Part shown: positions 36,352 to 45,508 of the stretch, piece after piece
Layout: each line of letters opens with the position of its first letter
How positions within the stretch are numbered: position 1 is the first letter of the stretch
Source of the DNA: Chlamydia pecorum E58
GTDB lineage: Bacteria; Chlamydiota; Chlamydiia; Chlamydiales; Chlamydiaceae
DNA: 64,000 bases
Assembly: GCF_000204135.1 (NCBI RefSeq)
Contig: NC_015408.1
Location: 248,001 to 312,000, forward strand
Direction of reading: 5' to 3'
The notes under the pieces: model-generated
Told to the model about the DNA's origin: nothing
The model's database searches: none
Seen by the model: only the letters and a program-made list of their open reading frames with translations
Made by a program: the position numbers and the translations under genes

Positions 36352-38919
36352 ATGAAGAAGTCCTTAATCATTGTGGAATCTCCTGCAAAAATCAAAACCC
36401 TAAAAAAATTTTTGGGTGGGAATTTTGTTTTTGCATCATCCATAGGACATGTTGTTGATCTTCCCGCAAAAGAATTTGGCATTGATGTAGACCATGATTT
36501 CGAGCCTTTATATCAAGTGCTTCCTGAAAAACAAGAGGTCATTCGCCAAATCCAAAAACTTGCGGAACAATGTGATAAAGTCTACCTTTCCCCAGACCCA
36601 GATAGAGAGGGAGAAGCAATTGCCTGGCACATTGCTAATCAGCTCCCTGCACATCTTTCTGTACAAAGAGTGTCTTTTAATGCGATTACAAAAAGAGCCG
36701 TAACAGAGGCTTTAAAGCACCCTAGAGAAATTGATATGGCGCTTGTGAATGCCCAGCAAGCCCGAAGGTTATTAGATCGCATTGTGGGCTACAAAATCTC
36801 CCCTATTCTTAGCCGCAAGTTACAACAACGCTCAGGGATCTCTGCCGGTAGAGTCCAATCTGTTGCTCTTAAGCTTGTTGTGGACCGAGAAAAAGCCATA
36901 GAAGCTTTTGTTCCTACGGAATATTGGAACATTCAAGTTCTTCTCCAAGATCCTAAAACCAAGAAAAGCTTTTGGGCGCATCTCTACTCTGTAGAGGGGA
37001 AAAAATTAGAAAAAGAGCTCCCTAAAGAAAAAACAGAAAATGATGTGCTCTTGATTAACTCTAAGGAAAGAGCACAAAAATACGCGGATCTTCTAGAGTC
37101 TGCTTCCTATAAAGTAGTCCGCATAGAAGCTAAAGAAAAACGCCGCCATGCTCTTCCTCCTTTTATTACCTCCACGCTACAGCAAGAAGCTAGCAGGCAT
37201 TTTCGTTTTTCTGCATCGAGAACGATGTCGATAGCGCAGACGCTATATGAAGGCATTGACATCAATGAAGACACTGTAGGGTTAATTACATATATGCGTA
37301 CGGATTCTGTGCGTGTTGATCCTGAAGCCCTCCATAGCGTAAGAAGCTATATTCACACTGCCTTTGGTTCAGAATATTTACCAGAAAAAGCTAATGTATA
37401 TTCTACGAAGAAAATGACGCAAGATGCTCACGAAGCGATCCGCCCTACGGATATCCATCTCTCTCCAGAGAGTCTTGCAGGTAAGCTTTCAGAAGATCAA
37501 CATAAACTGTACAGCTTGATTTGGAAGCGCTTTGTCGCTTCACAAATGGCTCCAGCCATTTATGATACTCTGGCAGTACAGATCTCTACAGATGTCCATA
37601 TAGATTTACGTGCCTCAGGGTCCTTATTAAAGTTTAAAGGTTTCCTGGTAGTCTATGAAGAGAAAAGCGATGATGAGAATGATCAAGAGGATCTCCATCC
37701 TCTTCCTCCTTTACATGCTCAAGACCTCTTAAATAAAGAACGCGTTTCTGCAGAGCAAGCATTTACTCGTCCTCTTCCTAGGTTCACGGAAGCATCCTTA
37801 GTGAAAGAACTGGAGAAATCTGGGATTGGCCGCCCTTCTACGTATGCGACGATTATGAATAAAATCCAAAGTCGCGAATATACAACAAAGGAAAACCAAC
37901 GCCTCCGCCCTACAGAATTAGGAAAAATTATTTCTCAATTTTTAGAAACTAACTTCCCTAGAATTATGGATATTGGTTTCACAGCTCTTATGGAAGATGA
38001 GCTGGAGCTCATTGCAGATAATAAGAAATCTTGGAAGCTGCTTCTTAAAGAGTTCTGGGAGCAATTTCTCCCTGTAGTCACTACAGCAGAAAAAGAAGCT
38101 GTAATTCCAAGAATCACCACAGATATTGAGTGCCCCAAATGTCATCAAGGTAAATTAATAAAGATCTGGTCGAAAAACGGCTACTTTTATGGATGTTCTG
38201 CCTATCCTGATTGCGATCACCGCACCTCAGAGGAAGAGCTCTCCTTTAAAAAGGAAGATTATGCTGCAGACACCCCCTGGGACAGCCCCTGTCCTATTTG
38301 TCAAAGTCCTATGAAAGTCCGCCATGGCCGCTATGGAAGCTTCTTAGGTTGTGAAAACTATCCAACATGTCGGGGGACTATTACCTTGCGCAAACATGGA
38401 GAAGAAGCAGAGCAAGAGGATCCCGTTCCCTGTCCTGCCCTGGGGTGCTCTGGGAAGCTCCTTAAAAAGCGCTCTCGTTATAACAAGAATTTTTATTCCT
38501 GTTCTGAGTATCCTCACTGTAGCGTGATTGGGAACTCCATAGATGCAGTACTAACGAAATATACAGGCACCCCTAAAACTCCCTATGAAAAAAAGCCTTC
38601 TAAGAAAGAGGCAAAGAAATCCACAAAAACAATAAAAAAAGCCCCTGCTGTTAAAAAGGCCTCCGCCTCCACAAAAAACTCCCCTCTGCTTGTGCCTTCT
38701 CCGGCTCTAGCTAGCATGATCGGAGACGCCCCCCTTTCTAGAGGAGAGGCAACAAAGAAAGTCTGGGAATATATCAAAGCTCACAATCTCCAATCCCCAG
38801 AAAACAAAAAGTTACTGCTTCCGGATGAGAAGTTTTCAGCAATCATTGGAAACGCCCCCATCGATATGTTTGCGCTTCCTAAGCTTTTAAGTGCGCATCT
38901 AAAAAAGAAAGAGGGCTAG
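36352..38919 (+). CDS. topA: DNA topoisomerase I fused to a C-terminal SWIB domain
   Basis: A type IA topoisomerase of 855 residues relaxing negative supercoils. The N-terminal Toprim domain (LIIVESPAKIKTLKKFL, and SPDPDREGEAIAWHI with its DxD metal site) is followed by the catalytic Tyr314 in TYMRTDSVRVD. Three Topo C-terminal zinc ribbons start near residue 594 (CPKC...C...C, CPIC..., CPALGC...). After a Lys/Ala/Pro-rich linker, residues of about 780-850 form a SWIB/MDM2-like domain (DAPLSRGEATKKVWEYIKAH and KLLLPDEKFSAIIG). The fusion is a known chlamydial peculiarity. I start at ATG 36352 (MKKSLIIVES) rather than the upstream GTG at 36331. Confidence 0.95.
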   Translation: MKKSLIIVESPAKIKTLKKFLGGNFVFASSIGHVVDLPAKEFGIDVDHDFEPLYQVLPEKQEVIRQIQKLAEQCDKVYLSPDPDREGEAIAWHIANQLPAHLSVQRVSFNAITKRAVTEALKHPREIDMALVNAQQARRLLDRIVGYKISPILSRKLQQRSGISAGRVQSVALKLVVDREKAIEAFVPTEYWNIQVLLQDPKTKKSFWAHLYSVEGKKLEKELPKEKTENDVLLINSKERAQKYADLLESASYKVVRIEAKEKRRHALPPFITSTLQQEASRHFRFSASRTMSIAQTLYEGIDINEDTVGLITYMRTDSVRVDPEALHSVRSYIHTAFGSEYLPEKANVYSTKKMTQDAHEAIRPTDIHLSPESLAGKLSEDQHKLYSLIWKRFVASQMAPAIYDTLAVQISTDVHIDLRASGSLLKFKGFLVVYEEKSDDENDQEDLHPLPPLHAQDLLNKERVSAEQAFTRPLPRFTEASLVKELEKSGIGRPSTYATIMNKIQSREYTTKENQRLRPTELGKIISQFLETNFPRIMDIGFTALMEDELELIADNKKSWKLLLKEFWEQFLPVVTTAEKEAVIPRITTDIECPKCHQGKLIKIWSKNGYFYGCSAYPDCDHRTSEEELSFKKEDYAADTPWDSPCPICQSPMKVRHGRYGSFLGCENYPTCRGTITLRKHGEEAEQEDPVPCPALGCSGKLLKKRSRYNKNFYSCSEYPHCSVIGNSIDAVLTKYTGTPKTPYEKKPSKKEAKKSTKTIKKAPAVKKASASTKNSPLLVPSPALASMIGDAPLSRGEATKKVWEYIKAHNLQSPENKKLLLPDEKFSAIIGNAPIDMFALPKLLSAHLKKKEG

Positions 38920-39899
38920 GCGGGATCTTCTTCTTCGTAAGCTTCTATAAGTTGATACACTTCATGATATGAAGACGCCCTTGCTAAAGATGCGCGAAGA
39001 AAGCGCACTTTAGAAGCACAGATAAGGTAGTGTCCACAAAGCTTGCGCGTTTCTGATAAAAACTTTGCTTCACTTTGGTAATACTCTTCAACCCATTGTA
39101 AATGCTGAACAAAAGCTTGTTTGCGCATAGTAAATGGTACAGGTTGGTAACTTCCTGTGGTAAGATATTCCTCTATTTGCTTTCCAATCCATGGAGCTCC
39201 CATTGTCCCCCGTGCTACTAAAAGCCCATCGCACCCTGTCGCGAACATCTCTTTTGCCGCCTCTGGAGAAAAAATATCGCCATTGCCAAACACAGGGAAA
39301 GCCTCTCCGGCTACAACTTTGGCTCTCGCGATATATTCTCGATTGCTTGGACCGTGGTATCCTTGCGCTCGGGTTCTTCCGTGGACAAAAACTGCACTCG
39401 CTCCTGCCTCCCGAAGGATCTTAACAATTTCTTCCACATTAATATGCTCCGAGTCCCAGCCAGAACGAATCTTTACCGTGACGGGGACAGAAACTGTATT
39501 GACAATTTTTTCTACAAGGACTCCTATCAAAGAAGGGGTTTTCAACAACCCAGAGCCACTGCCGTCTTTTGTAATTTTATCCGTAGGGCATCCACAGTTT
39601 AAATCTATCAGATCAAAACCCAAATCTTCTAAAATCTTCGCCCCCTCTCCAACAATCTCAGGATTGCTACAGCACAACTGTCCCCCAATGGGACGCATTT
39701 CCTCAGAATACTCTAAAAGCTTCATTGTCCTTTGGGGAGAATAAAGAAGCCCCTCTACCTTCACCATTTCACAAAACATTAGCGCAGGAGCATAAAGAGC
39801 CGACATTCTCCTATAGGGATAATCAGAAAAGCCCGCTAAAGGAGCATAAACTACAGGAGACTTAAGTAGCAGATCCCTTATATATACTGGAGAAGCCAT
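38916..39899 (-). CDS. dusB: tRNA-dihydrouridine synthase
   Basis: A 327-residue FMN enzyme that reduces uridine to dihydrouridine in tRNA D-loops (CT644, yohI). Visible are the N-terminal FMN-binding APLAGFSDYPYRR, catalytic Cys in DLNCGCPTDKITKDGSGS, VTVKIRSGWD, VHGRTRAQGYHG and GNGDIFSPEAAKEM. It overlaps the convergent topA end by four bases and the upstream yggT by 22 bases. Confidence 0.93.
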   Translation of the reverse strand: MASPVYIRDLLLKSPVVYAPLAGFSDYPYRRMSALYAPALMFCEMVKVEGLLYSPQRTMKLLEYSEEMRPIGGQLCCSNPEIVGEGAKILEDLGFDLIDLNCGCPTDKITKDGSGSGLLKTPSLIGVLVEKIVNTVSVPVTVKIRSGWDSEHINVEEIVKILREAGASAVFVHGRTRAQGYHGPSNREYIARAKVVAGEAFPVFGNGDIFSPEAAKEMFATGCDGLLVARGTMGAPWIGKQIEEYLTTGSYQPVPFTMRKQAFVQHLQWVEEYYQSEAKFLSETRKLCGHYLICASKVRFLRASLARASSYHEVYQLIEAYEEEDPA

Positions 39900-40174
39900 G
39901 GAGACTGAAAAATATTAAGAATAATAAAACGTAGAGTTCTTAATACAACAAATGGCACAGCCTCTAAGCAAAAAAGTGCTATCATTGGACTAATATCAAT
40001 AAATCCGATTCTAGGGATAAACCTTCTAAAAAGACGCAAATAGGGATCCACACACGAAAAAATACACCGATACCACGAAGTATACTGCCAATCCGAAACC
40101 CAAGATGCTAGAATATATACCAAAATTAAGAAACTATAAACATTAATTGCTGTTCTTAAAAAATAAGATAGCAT
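39878..40174 (-). CDS. yggT: YggT-family membrane protein
   Basis: A 98-residue inner-membrane protein with two hydrophobic segments (AINVYSFLILVYILASWV; a second around PMIALFCLEAVPFVVLRTL) and the family signature DPYLRLFRRFIPRIGFIDISP between them. YggT proteins are widespread; roles in osmotolerance and division-site or membrane protein quality have been suggested, but none is settled. It overlaps the downstream dusB start. Confidence 0.88.
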   Translation of the reverse strand: MLSYFLRTAINVYSFLILVYILASWVSDWQYTSWYRCIFSCVDPYLRLFRRFIPRIGFIDISPMIALFCLEAVPFVVLRTLRFIILNIFQSPWLLQYI

Positions 40175-40272
40175 TAGATCTTACACTTTTATTTTAATTA
40201 AAATGTCTTTTTCTTGAAAAACACACATTTATTTACTAAAATGGTCTCCTTTATCCTTAAGAAGTTCCCGCT

Positions 40273-41670
40273 ATGGAGACTATCAAACTACCGATATACC
40301 ACATTGGAGTGGCTAAAGATGCGAATAATACTATTAAAATAGCAATTCTCCAAAAAACATGCAAAGAATGGATTGTTTGTCATTGTCAGAGGGTTCTAGA
40401 AACAGAAAAAGCTATAATTCCTAAAAAATACTTTACTTCTCCAGTCTCTTTTTCGTTGCGGAGTTCTGATGTTCTCGTCAAAAGCTCGTGCTCTACACTT
40501 AAAAACAAAAAAAATATTTTAAAACTAGCTTTGGCTAATTTTGGTATGAGCTCTGCGCTTCCTCGGGAGTCTTTGGTAATTTCTCCCAAGCTTACAAAGC
40601 TCTCACAGGGGGAAACGGCAACAACTCTATGGATTACACAAAAAACCACAATTCATGAGGAGCTGCTTTCTCTAGAAAAGGCTCATCTTTTCCCTAACAC
40701 GCTATCATGTCATTCTGCAGATATATTTTATCTTGCTGAATGTTCTTGTTTAAAGGAGCTTTCTCTCTATTTTCTCGTGTATGCTCATAAACAGGAAACA
40801 TTATGTTTATTTGTGAAAAATCGAGCAGTGTTATCATCTAGAGCGTTTTCTCACAGCTCTTCACAAAAAATCTGCGACGATATCCTAGCAACTTTGAACT
40901 ACGTGAAAGAAGCCTTTCCGGAAGCTTCCCCTACCGCTGTGCATCTTTCTCAAGTTTCTGAAGAGCTTGCTTCTCTACTTGCTCAGAAGCTCGATCTTCC
41001 CCTGTCTCCCTGTGGGATTATTCCCTCTCACCTACAACCCCACTGGGAAGAATATGGTGATGCATTAGCTTCTGCTTTACATAGCACATCCAGCAAAGCG
41101 ATGCGGTTTCCCTATGATCCCACGCATGCCTCTTCAGGGTCCCAAAAACATTGGCTAAAGCGTACCTCCGTGGTGATTGGCAAGATGGCAGCATTGTCTA
41201 TGCTTATTGTCTCCCTTGCCTCTACAGTCAAGCTCAAATCTATAGCGAATCACACGCAGAAACAGTATCTCTTATCCTGCCCTGGAGAACCTGCCCTCCC
41301 CAGATCTTTACATGCAGCCGAAGAGCACCTTCGCGCTATAAAAGAGGCTTCTTCTCAAGCTTACGCCCTGCAGCCTACTATTCCTACGAGCGAGGAAACT
41401 TTAAAGTTTCTTGCTGCCTTGGGAAGAAATTTCCCTACGCTGAAATTCTCTCACTTTACTTATAAACTGACAAATTTTCCCTCAGAACAAAATCCCTCGC
41501 ACCCTTATACAGCGGAAGTTTTACTTAAAGGCCAGGGTTCTTCAGAAGAGATCTCTGCGTTTCTAAAAAAAATTACCAAACACCCTAATCTCCAACAAGT
41601 TTCTGAGATACAAAAAAACTCTCAAACTTTTGAAGTGCGGTTTAATTTAATCTCTCAGGAGGCCTCATGA
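40273..41670 (+). CDS. GspL/PilM-N-like secretion platform protein (CT646 family)
   Basis: A 465-residue protein I read as a GspL-like subunit. The N-terminal ~280 residues look like the PilM/GspL actin-like cytoplasmic domain (SLRSSDVLVKSSCSTLKNKK and LANFGMSSALPRESLVISP match its spacing of a charged strand, a KKI-type helix and an LP segment). One transmembrane helix lies at about 300-318 (IGKMAALSMLIVSLASTV). The C-terminus, about 375-465, has the beta-alpha-beta ferredoxin-like layout of periplasmic GspL/PilN (YTAEVLLKGQGSSEEISAFL). The next gene has GspM/PilO layout. This is inference from architecture; no database match was run. Confidence 0.7.
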   Translation: METIKLPIYHIGVAKDANNTIKIAILQKTCKEWIVCHCQRVLETEKAIIPKKYFTSPVSFSLRSSDVLVKSSCSTLKNKKNILKLALANFGMSSALPRESLVISPKLTKLSQGETATTLWITQKTTIHEELLSLEKAHLFPNTLSCHSADIFYLAECSCLKELSLYFLVYAHKQETLCLFVKNRAVLSSRAFSHSSSQKICDDILATLNYVKEAFPEASPTAVHLSQVSEELASLLAQKLDLPLSPCGIIPSHLQPHWEEYGDALASALHSTSSKAMRFPYDPTHASSGSQKHWLKRTSVVIGKMAALSMLIVSLASTVKLKSIANHTQKQYLLSCPGEPALPRSLHAAEEHLRAIKEASSQAYALQPTIPTSEETLKFLAALGRNFPTLKFSHFTYKLTNFPSEQNPSHPYTAEVLLKGQGSSEEISAFLKKITKHPNLQQVSEIQKNSQTFEVRFNLISQEAS

Positions 41671-42254
41671 AAAGAACATGGTTATCCTCCCTATTATTCA
41701 TTGCTTTATCCTTTCTTGGAGCTCTTCCTACACTAATGGTGTTCTCATACCACTCTCGCAAAGCCTCACGTTGGGAAGCTCTCAACTCTCAAATTCTTAA
41801 GTTAAAAACGGCCCGAGATCATCAACAACGCATTCTCAGACGCAATGCTCTATTAACTAAAAACCGGAGCAACATCGATCCTGAGCGTCTTGCTGCGGCT
41901 AGTGAAAAGATCGTTTTCTTACAAAAAGAAACTAAAAGGCTACAATCCCTTCCCAAACATTCTCTTCTTGCCCAGAGCAAGGAAGTTTGGGCAAGAAAAC
42001 ACGCTCTTTCAAAAGCTCCCCACCTGCAATGGAACCATAAAAAGGTTCACCAGGATCTAGTTTTTCTAAACTTTTCTCAAGCTATAGAAGCTGACACTGA
42101 AGATATCAAAGCGATTTTCCATCTCCTCGACTCCCAAAACAATCCCGAAGCGCCCCTAGCATTTTTTACCTATTGGGAAATGACAAGACATACCACACCA
42201 TTAAACAATGAGGTGTGGTTAATACAAGCTGAGGCAATAAGCAGATGGATATGA
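41667..42254 (+). CDS. GspM/PilO-like membrane protein (CT647 family)
   Basis: A 195-residue single-pass protein: short cytoplasmic tip, helix at about 6-26 (LSSLLFIALSFLGALPTLMVF), a Lys/Arg/Gln-rich coiled-coil at about 35-110, then a small periplasmic domain. This is the GspM/PilO plan, and its start overlaps the GspL-like gene by ATGA, as expected for an L-M pair. It overlaps the next gene as well. Primary sequence alone does not prove the identity. Confidence 0.68.
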   Translation: MKRTWLSSLLFIALSFLGALPTLMVFSYHSRKASRWEALNSQILKLKTARDHQQRILRRNALLTKNRSNIDPERLAAASEKIVFLQKETKRLQSLPKHSLLAQSKEVWARKHALSKAPHLQWNHKKVHQDLVFLNFSQAIEADTEDIKAIFHLLDSQNNPEAPLAFFTYWEMTRHTTPLNNEVWLIQAEAISRWI

Positions 42255-43522
42255 AAAAACCTTTTTGTGCATTTTTATTATTCGTTGTTCTCGGAGTCCC
42301 TTGTAGAGGTGCTGGGGTATATGAAAAGCTCACCCTCACAGGCATCAACATCATAGATAGAAACGGCCTTTCTGAAACGATCTGCTCTAAAGACAAGCTG
42401 AAGAAGTACATGAAAATGGATTTTCTAGCGCCGCAACCCTATCAAAAGGTCATGAGAATCTATAAAAACACCCATGGAGATCAGGTTTCATGTTTGACCA
42501 CCTACCATGCAAATGGGCAGCTCAGGCAGTACTTAGAATGTCTGAATAACCGAGCCTATGGGAGGTACAGAGAATGGCACGCAAACGGAAAGATCAAAAT
42601 CCAAGCACAGGTTCTCGGAGGCATCGCAGATTTACACCCTTCAGCAGAGTCTAGTTGGTTATTTGATGGGACAGCCTATGCTTATAATGATGAGGGCAAG
42701 CTAGAAGCCACGATTAACTACGAGAAAGGGGTTTTGGAAGGACTCTCATATTACTACCATCCTAACCAGCACGTTTGGAAGCAACAAGCTTATCGCAAAG
42801 GCCTTGCTCATGGAGAGTTTCTTACTTTTTCCTCAACAGGGGTTTTAATAAAAAAGCAGCTTTACAACAATGGGAAAAAACATGGTTTAGCCAGATATTA
42901 TGAAGAGAAGTCTGGAGAGGAACTTGCTCTTGAAGAGTACGATAACGACCTCTTGATTGAAGGTACGTACATGCATCCCAAAACCAAGGAGATTTTCTCT
43001 ACAATTTCTGAAGGAGAAGGCCTTCAAGCAATTTATGGAAAATATGCCATTGTAAAAACCATGACAATTTCTCAAGGTAAGCCCTATGGGAAAGTCACCG
43101 TGTATAACAATTCTGGGAAGAATGTTATACAAACCTATACTCTCATGCATGGGCAAAAAGAGGGAGAAGAGCTCTTCTTTTATCCCGATTCAGGGAAGGC
43201 AAAGCTTTCTTTAAATTGGCATGAGGGTATGTTGCAGGGAACAGTAAAAACCTGGTACCCCCAGGGCTCTGTAGAGAGCTGCAAAGAGCTTATAAATAAT
43301 AAGAAATCTGGACTGTTGACGATATATTATCCCGAAGGGCAAGTGATGGTCACAGAAGAGTATGATAATGGCCTTTTAATTAAAGGAGAGTATTTCCGTC
43401 CTGAAGATCGCCTCCCCTATACGAAGATAGAAAAAGGCTGCGGAACCGCGACCTTCTTTACCCCTTCCGGAACGGTGACGAAGAAAATCTCCTACCAAGA
43501 TGGGAAACCCTTGTTGCATTAG
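42251..43522 (+). CDS. Exported MORN/YwqK-repeat protein (CT648 family)
   Basis: A 423-residue protein with a cleavable signal peptide (MKKPFCAFLLFVVLGVPCRG). The rest consists of MORN_2-like repeats of about 22-25 residues with the pattern Y-x-NGxL/GxxxG-x-W/Y: YHANGQLRQYLE, RYREWHANGKIKIQ, AYNDEGKLEATINYEKG, TWYPQGSVESCKELINN and IYYPEGQVMVTEEYDNG. Such repeats form extended beta-sheets in surface and antitoxin-like proteins. ATG 42251 forms an ATGA with the previous stop; ATG 42245 would add two residues. Operon position with the GspL/M-like pair suggests an exported partner or substrate, which is speculative. Confidence 0.8.
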   Translation: MKKPFCAFLLFVVLGVPCRGAGVYEKLTLTGINIIDRNGLSETICSKDKLKKYMKMDFLAPQPYQKVMRIYKNTHGDQVSCLTTYHANGQLRQYLECLNNRAYGRYREWHANGKIKIQAQVLGGIADLHPSAESSWLFDGTAYAYNDEGKLEATINYEKGVLEGLSYYYHPNQHVWKQQAYRKGLAHGEFLTFSSTGVLIKKQLYNNGKKHGLARYYEEKSGEELALEEYDNDLLIEGTYMHPKTKEIFSTISEGEGLQAIYGKYAIVKTMTISQGKPYGKVTVYNNSGKNVIQTYTLMHGQKEGEELFFYPDSGKAKLSLNWHEGMLQGTVKTWYPQGSVESCKELINNKKSGLLTIYYPEGQVMVTEEYDNGLLIKGEYFRPEDRLPYTKIEKGCGTATFFTPSGTVTKKISYQDGKPLLH

Positions 43523-43539
43523 CAAAATTTAAGCTAAGG

Positions 43540-44076
43540 ATGGATCCTAAAAAAGAAAAAAGTCTCCTACGCAAAGCGTTTTCCCAGTTGCGTCAGCACC
43601 TACCTCCGGAGCGCAAAATACAGGCCGCAGAAAACGTAGCTTTTTTCGTCCAACAGCTTCCTAAAAATAGCGTTGTCATGTCTTTTTTTTCTTTCGGCTC
43701 AGAAATCGATATGACCTTGGCAAATCAAATTCTCCTGGAAAACGACTCCCTAGCATTCCCTAAAGTTCTTGGAGACCAACTTTTCCCTGTACGCATCCCC
43801 TCTATGCAGGCGTTAAAGACTCTCTCGCACCCTAAAGACCTTTCTCATCAGAATTTTGCTATAATATCCCCTACCCTTATCACCCATGTTCTTGTTCCTG
43901 GCCTCATTTTTGATAATGAACACTACCGTCTTGGCTATGGCGGAGGGTTTTATGACCGCTGGCTTTCTTTACATAGCCACCTTATTTCCATAGGGGTTGG
44001 ATACCTCGAGCAATATCTTCCCAAACTGCCTCGAGAGCGCCATGATGTTCCCCTATCACAATTACATCTTTGCTAA
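43540..44076 (+). CDS. ygfA: 5-formyltetrahydrofolate cyclo-ligase
   Basis: A 178-residue enzyme that converts 5-formyl-THF to 5,10-methenyl-THF with ATP (CT649). The signature RLGYGGGFYDRWL near residue 133 is intact, and an early basic ATP-binding stretch (KEKSLLRKAFSQLRQHLPP) is present. It follows the MORN-repeat gene after 17 bases, so it is probably in that operon by readthrough. Confidence 0.93.
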   Translation: MDPKKEKSLLRKAFSQLRQHLPPERKIQAAENVAFFVQQLPKNSVVMSFFSFGSEIDMTLANQILLENDSLAFPKVLGDQLFPVRIPSMQALKTLSHPKDLSHQNFAIISPTLITHVLVPGLIFDNEHYRLGYGGGFYDRWLSLHSHLISIGVGYLEQYLPKLPRERHDVPLSQLHLC

Positions 44077-44394
44077 TGTCAAAAACCTCTTTCCCCAAAT
44101 AGAATTCAGGAGACAATTGTCAATAACCCCCTACCCATGTATGATGACGGTGTCACGCAAATGGATACCCCATGATTTCTATTTCCTACCTACACATGCT
44201 TACTTCTGACTTTTCCCTGCGCACTTCGATGTCTCCTTACCTAAATCCATTGCTGCTTTTACTAAATAGCTTCCATCAACCAATACATAATAAACACCTC
44301 TCTGTCCGTAAACAGAGTCTCCTTAAGCTTTCTCTCTTAAAAAAGACTCTTCTATTTACGGGCTGCTTAGGAATATGAAAAAAGGAATCTTCTT
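44077..44394 (+). other. 318-base gap between ygfA and recA
   Basis: Presumably holds the recA promoter. An open frame of 68 codons at 44172-44378 is Leu/Ser-rich without a ribosome binding site, and I do not consider it a gene. An AAGGAA ribosome binding site precedes the recA ATG. I see no LexA-type box or clear terminator for ygfA. Confidence 0.5.
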
Positions 44395-45441
44395 ATGAAT
44401 TTACCCGATCGGAAAAAAGCTTTAGAAGCCGCGATTGCATATATAGAAAAGCAATTTGGCTCAGGATCTGTTATGAGCCTGGGGAAGCACTCCGCAACTC
44501 ATGAAATCTCTGTGATAAAAACTGGAGCGTTATCTTTAGATTTAGCTTTAGGCATCGGAGGGGTCCCCAAAGGACGCATTGTGGAGATCTTCGGCCCAGA
44601 GTCTTCAGGGAAAACCACATTAGCGACCCACATCGTTGCAAATGCCCAGAAAAAAGGCGGAATAGCAGCTTATATCGATGCAGAACATGCTTTAGATCCT
44701 AGCTATGCAGCACTTATTGGCGTAAATGTTGACGACCTCATGATCTCCCAGCCAGATTGTGGAGAAGATGCCCTTAGCATTGCGGAATTGCTCGCACGCT
44801 CAGGAGCTGTGGATGTTCTCGTTATAGACTCTGTCGCAGCTCTGGTTCCTAAAAGTGAGCTAGAAGGTGACATTGGAGATGTCCATGTAGGCCTACAAGC
44901 GCGGATGATGTCCCAAGCGTTAAGAAAACTCACCTCAACCTTAGCGCGTAGTCAAACGTGTGCGATCTTTATCAACCAGATCCGTGAAAAAATTGGCGTA
45001 AGCTTTGGTAATCCTGAAACCACAACCGGAGGACGGGCATTGAAGTTTTATTCCTCCATACGTTTAGATATCCGCCGTATAGGCTCTATAAAAAGTAATG
45101 ATAGCTCAGATATCGGAAATCGTATCAAAGTAAAGGTTGCTAAAAACAAACTCGCCCCTCCATTCAAAGTTGCTGAATTTGACATTCTCTTTAATGAGGG
45201 AATTTCTTCTGCTGGCTGTATCTTAGATCTTGCTGTAGAGCGCAATATCATTGAGAAGAAAGGCTCCTGGTTCAATTATCAAGATAAGAAATTAGGACAA
45301 GGAAGAGAATTTGTCCGCGAAGAGCTCAAAAAAAATCCCAAGCTCTTTGCTGAACTTGAAAAACGCTTAACAGAAGAAAGCCCAAAAGCTCCTACAGAAT
45401 CCCTCGAAGACTCTGCATCTCAGACAGCCGCAATGGCATAA
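44395..45441 (+). CDS. recA: Recombinase RecA
   Basis: The 348-residue homologous recombination and strand-exchange protein. Walker A GPESSGKT is at about 67-74, then [35 protein letters not shown] (Walker B), [29 protein letters not shown] (L2 loop region and Gln switch), and an acidic C-terminal tail. It is convergent with rpoD and followed by a strong shared hairpin. Confidence 0.98.
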   Translation: MNLPDRKKALEAAIAYIEKQFGSGSVMSLGKHSATHEISVIKTGALSLDLALGIGGVPKGRIVEIFGPESSGKTTLATHIVANAQKKGGIAAYIDAEHALDPSYAALIGVNVDDLMISQPDCGEDALSIAELLARSGAVDVLVIDSVAALVPKSELEGDIGDVHVGLQARMMSQALRKLTSTLARSQTCAIFINQIREKIGVSFGNPETTTGGRALKFYSSIRLDIRRIGSIKSNDSSDIGNRIKVKVAKNKLAPPFKVAEFDILFNEGISSAGCILDLAVERNIIEKKGSWFNYQDKKLGQGREFVREELKKNPKLFAELEKRLTEESPKAPTESLEDSASQTAAMA

Positions 45442-45453
45442 TTCATAAAAGCA

Positions 45454-45486
45454 AAAAGGTTTTTCTTACGATGAGAAAAACCTTTT
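45454..45486. terminator. Bidirectional terminator between recA and rpoD
   Basis: AAAAGGTTTTTCT (45454-45466) and AGAAAAACCTTTT (45474-45486) form a perfect 13-base stem with a 7-base loop (TACGATG). A/T runs on both sides suit intrinsic termination from either direction. It sits exactly between the convergent recA and rpoD ends. Confidence 0.85.
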
Positions 45487-45508
45487 ATCCTAGCTCAAAA
45501 ATATATTG

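Noticed and set aside
39157-39744. 195-codon plus-strand frame antisense to dusB
   Set aside because: No ribosome binding site, Ser/Pro/Ile-rich shadow of a clear dusB gene.
44172-44378. 68-codon frame in the ygfA-recA gap
   Set aside because: Leu/Ser/Lys low-complexity product and no ribosome binding site; could be a real tiny membrane protein, but I cannot support it.
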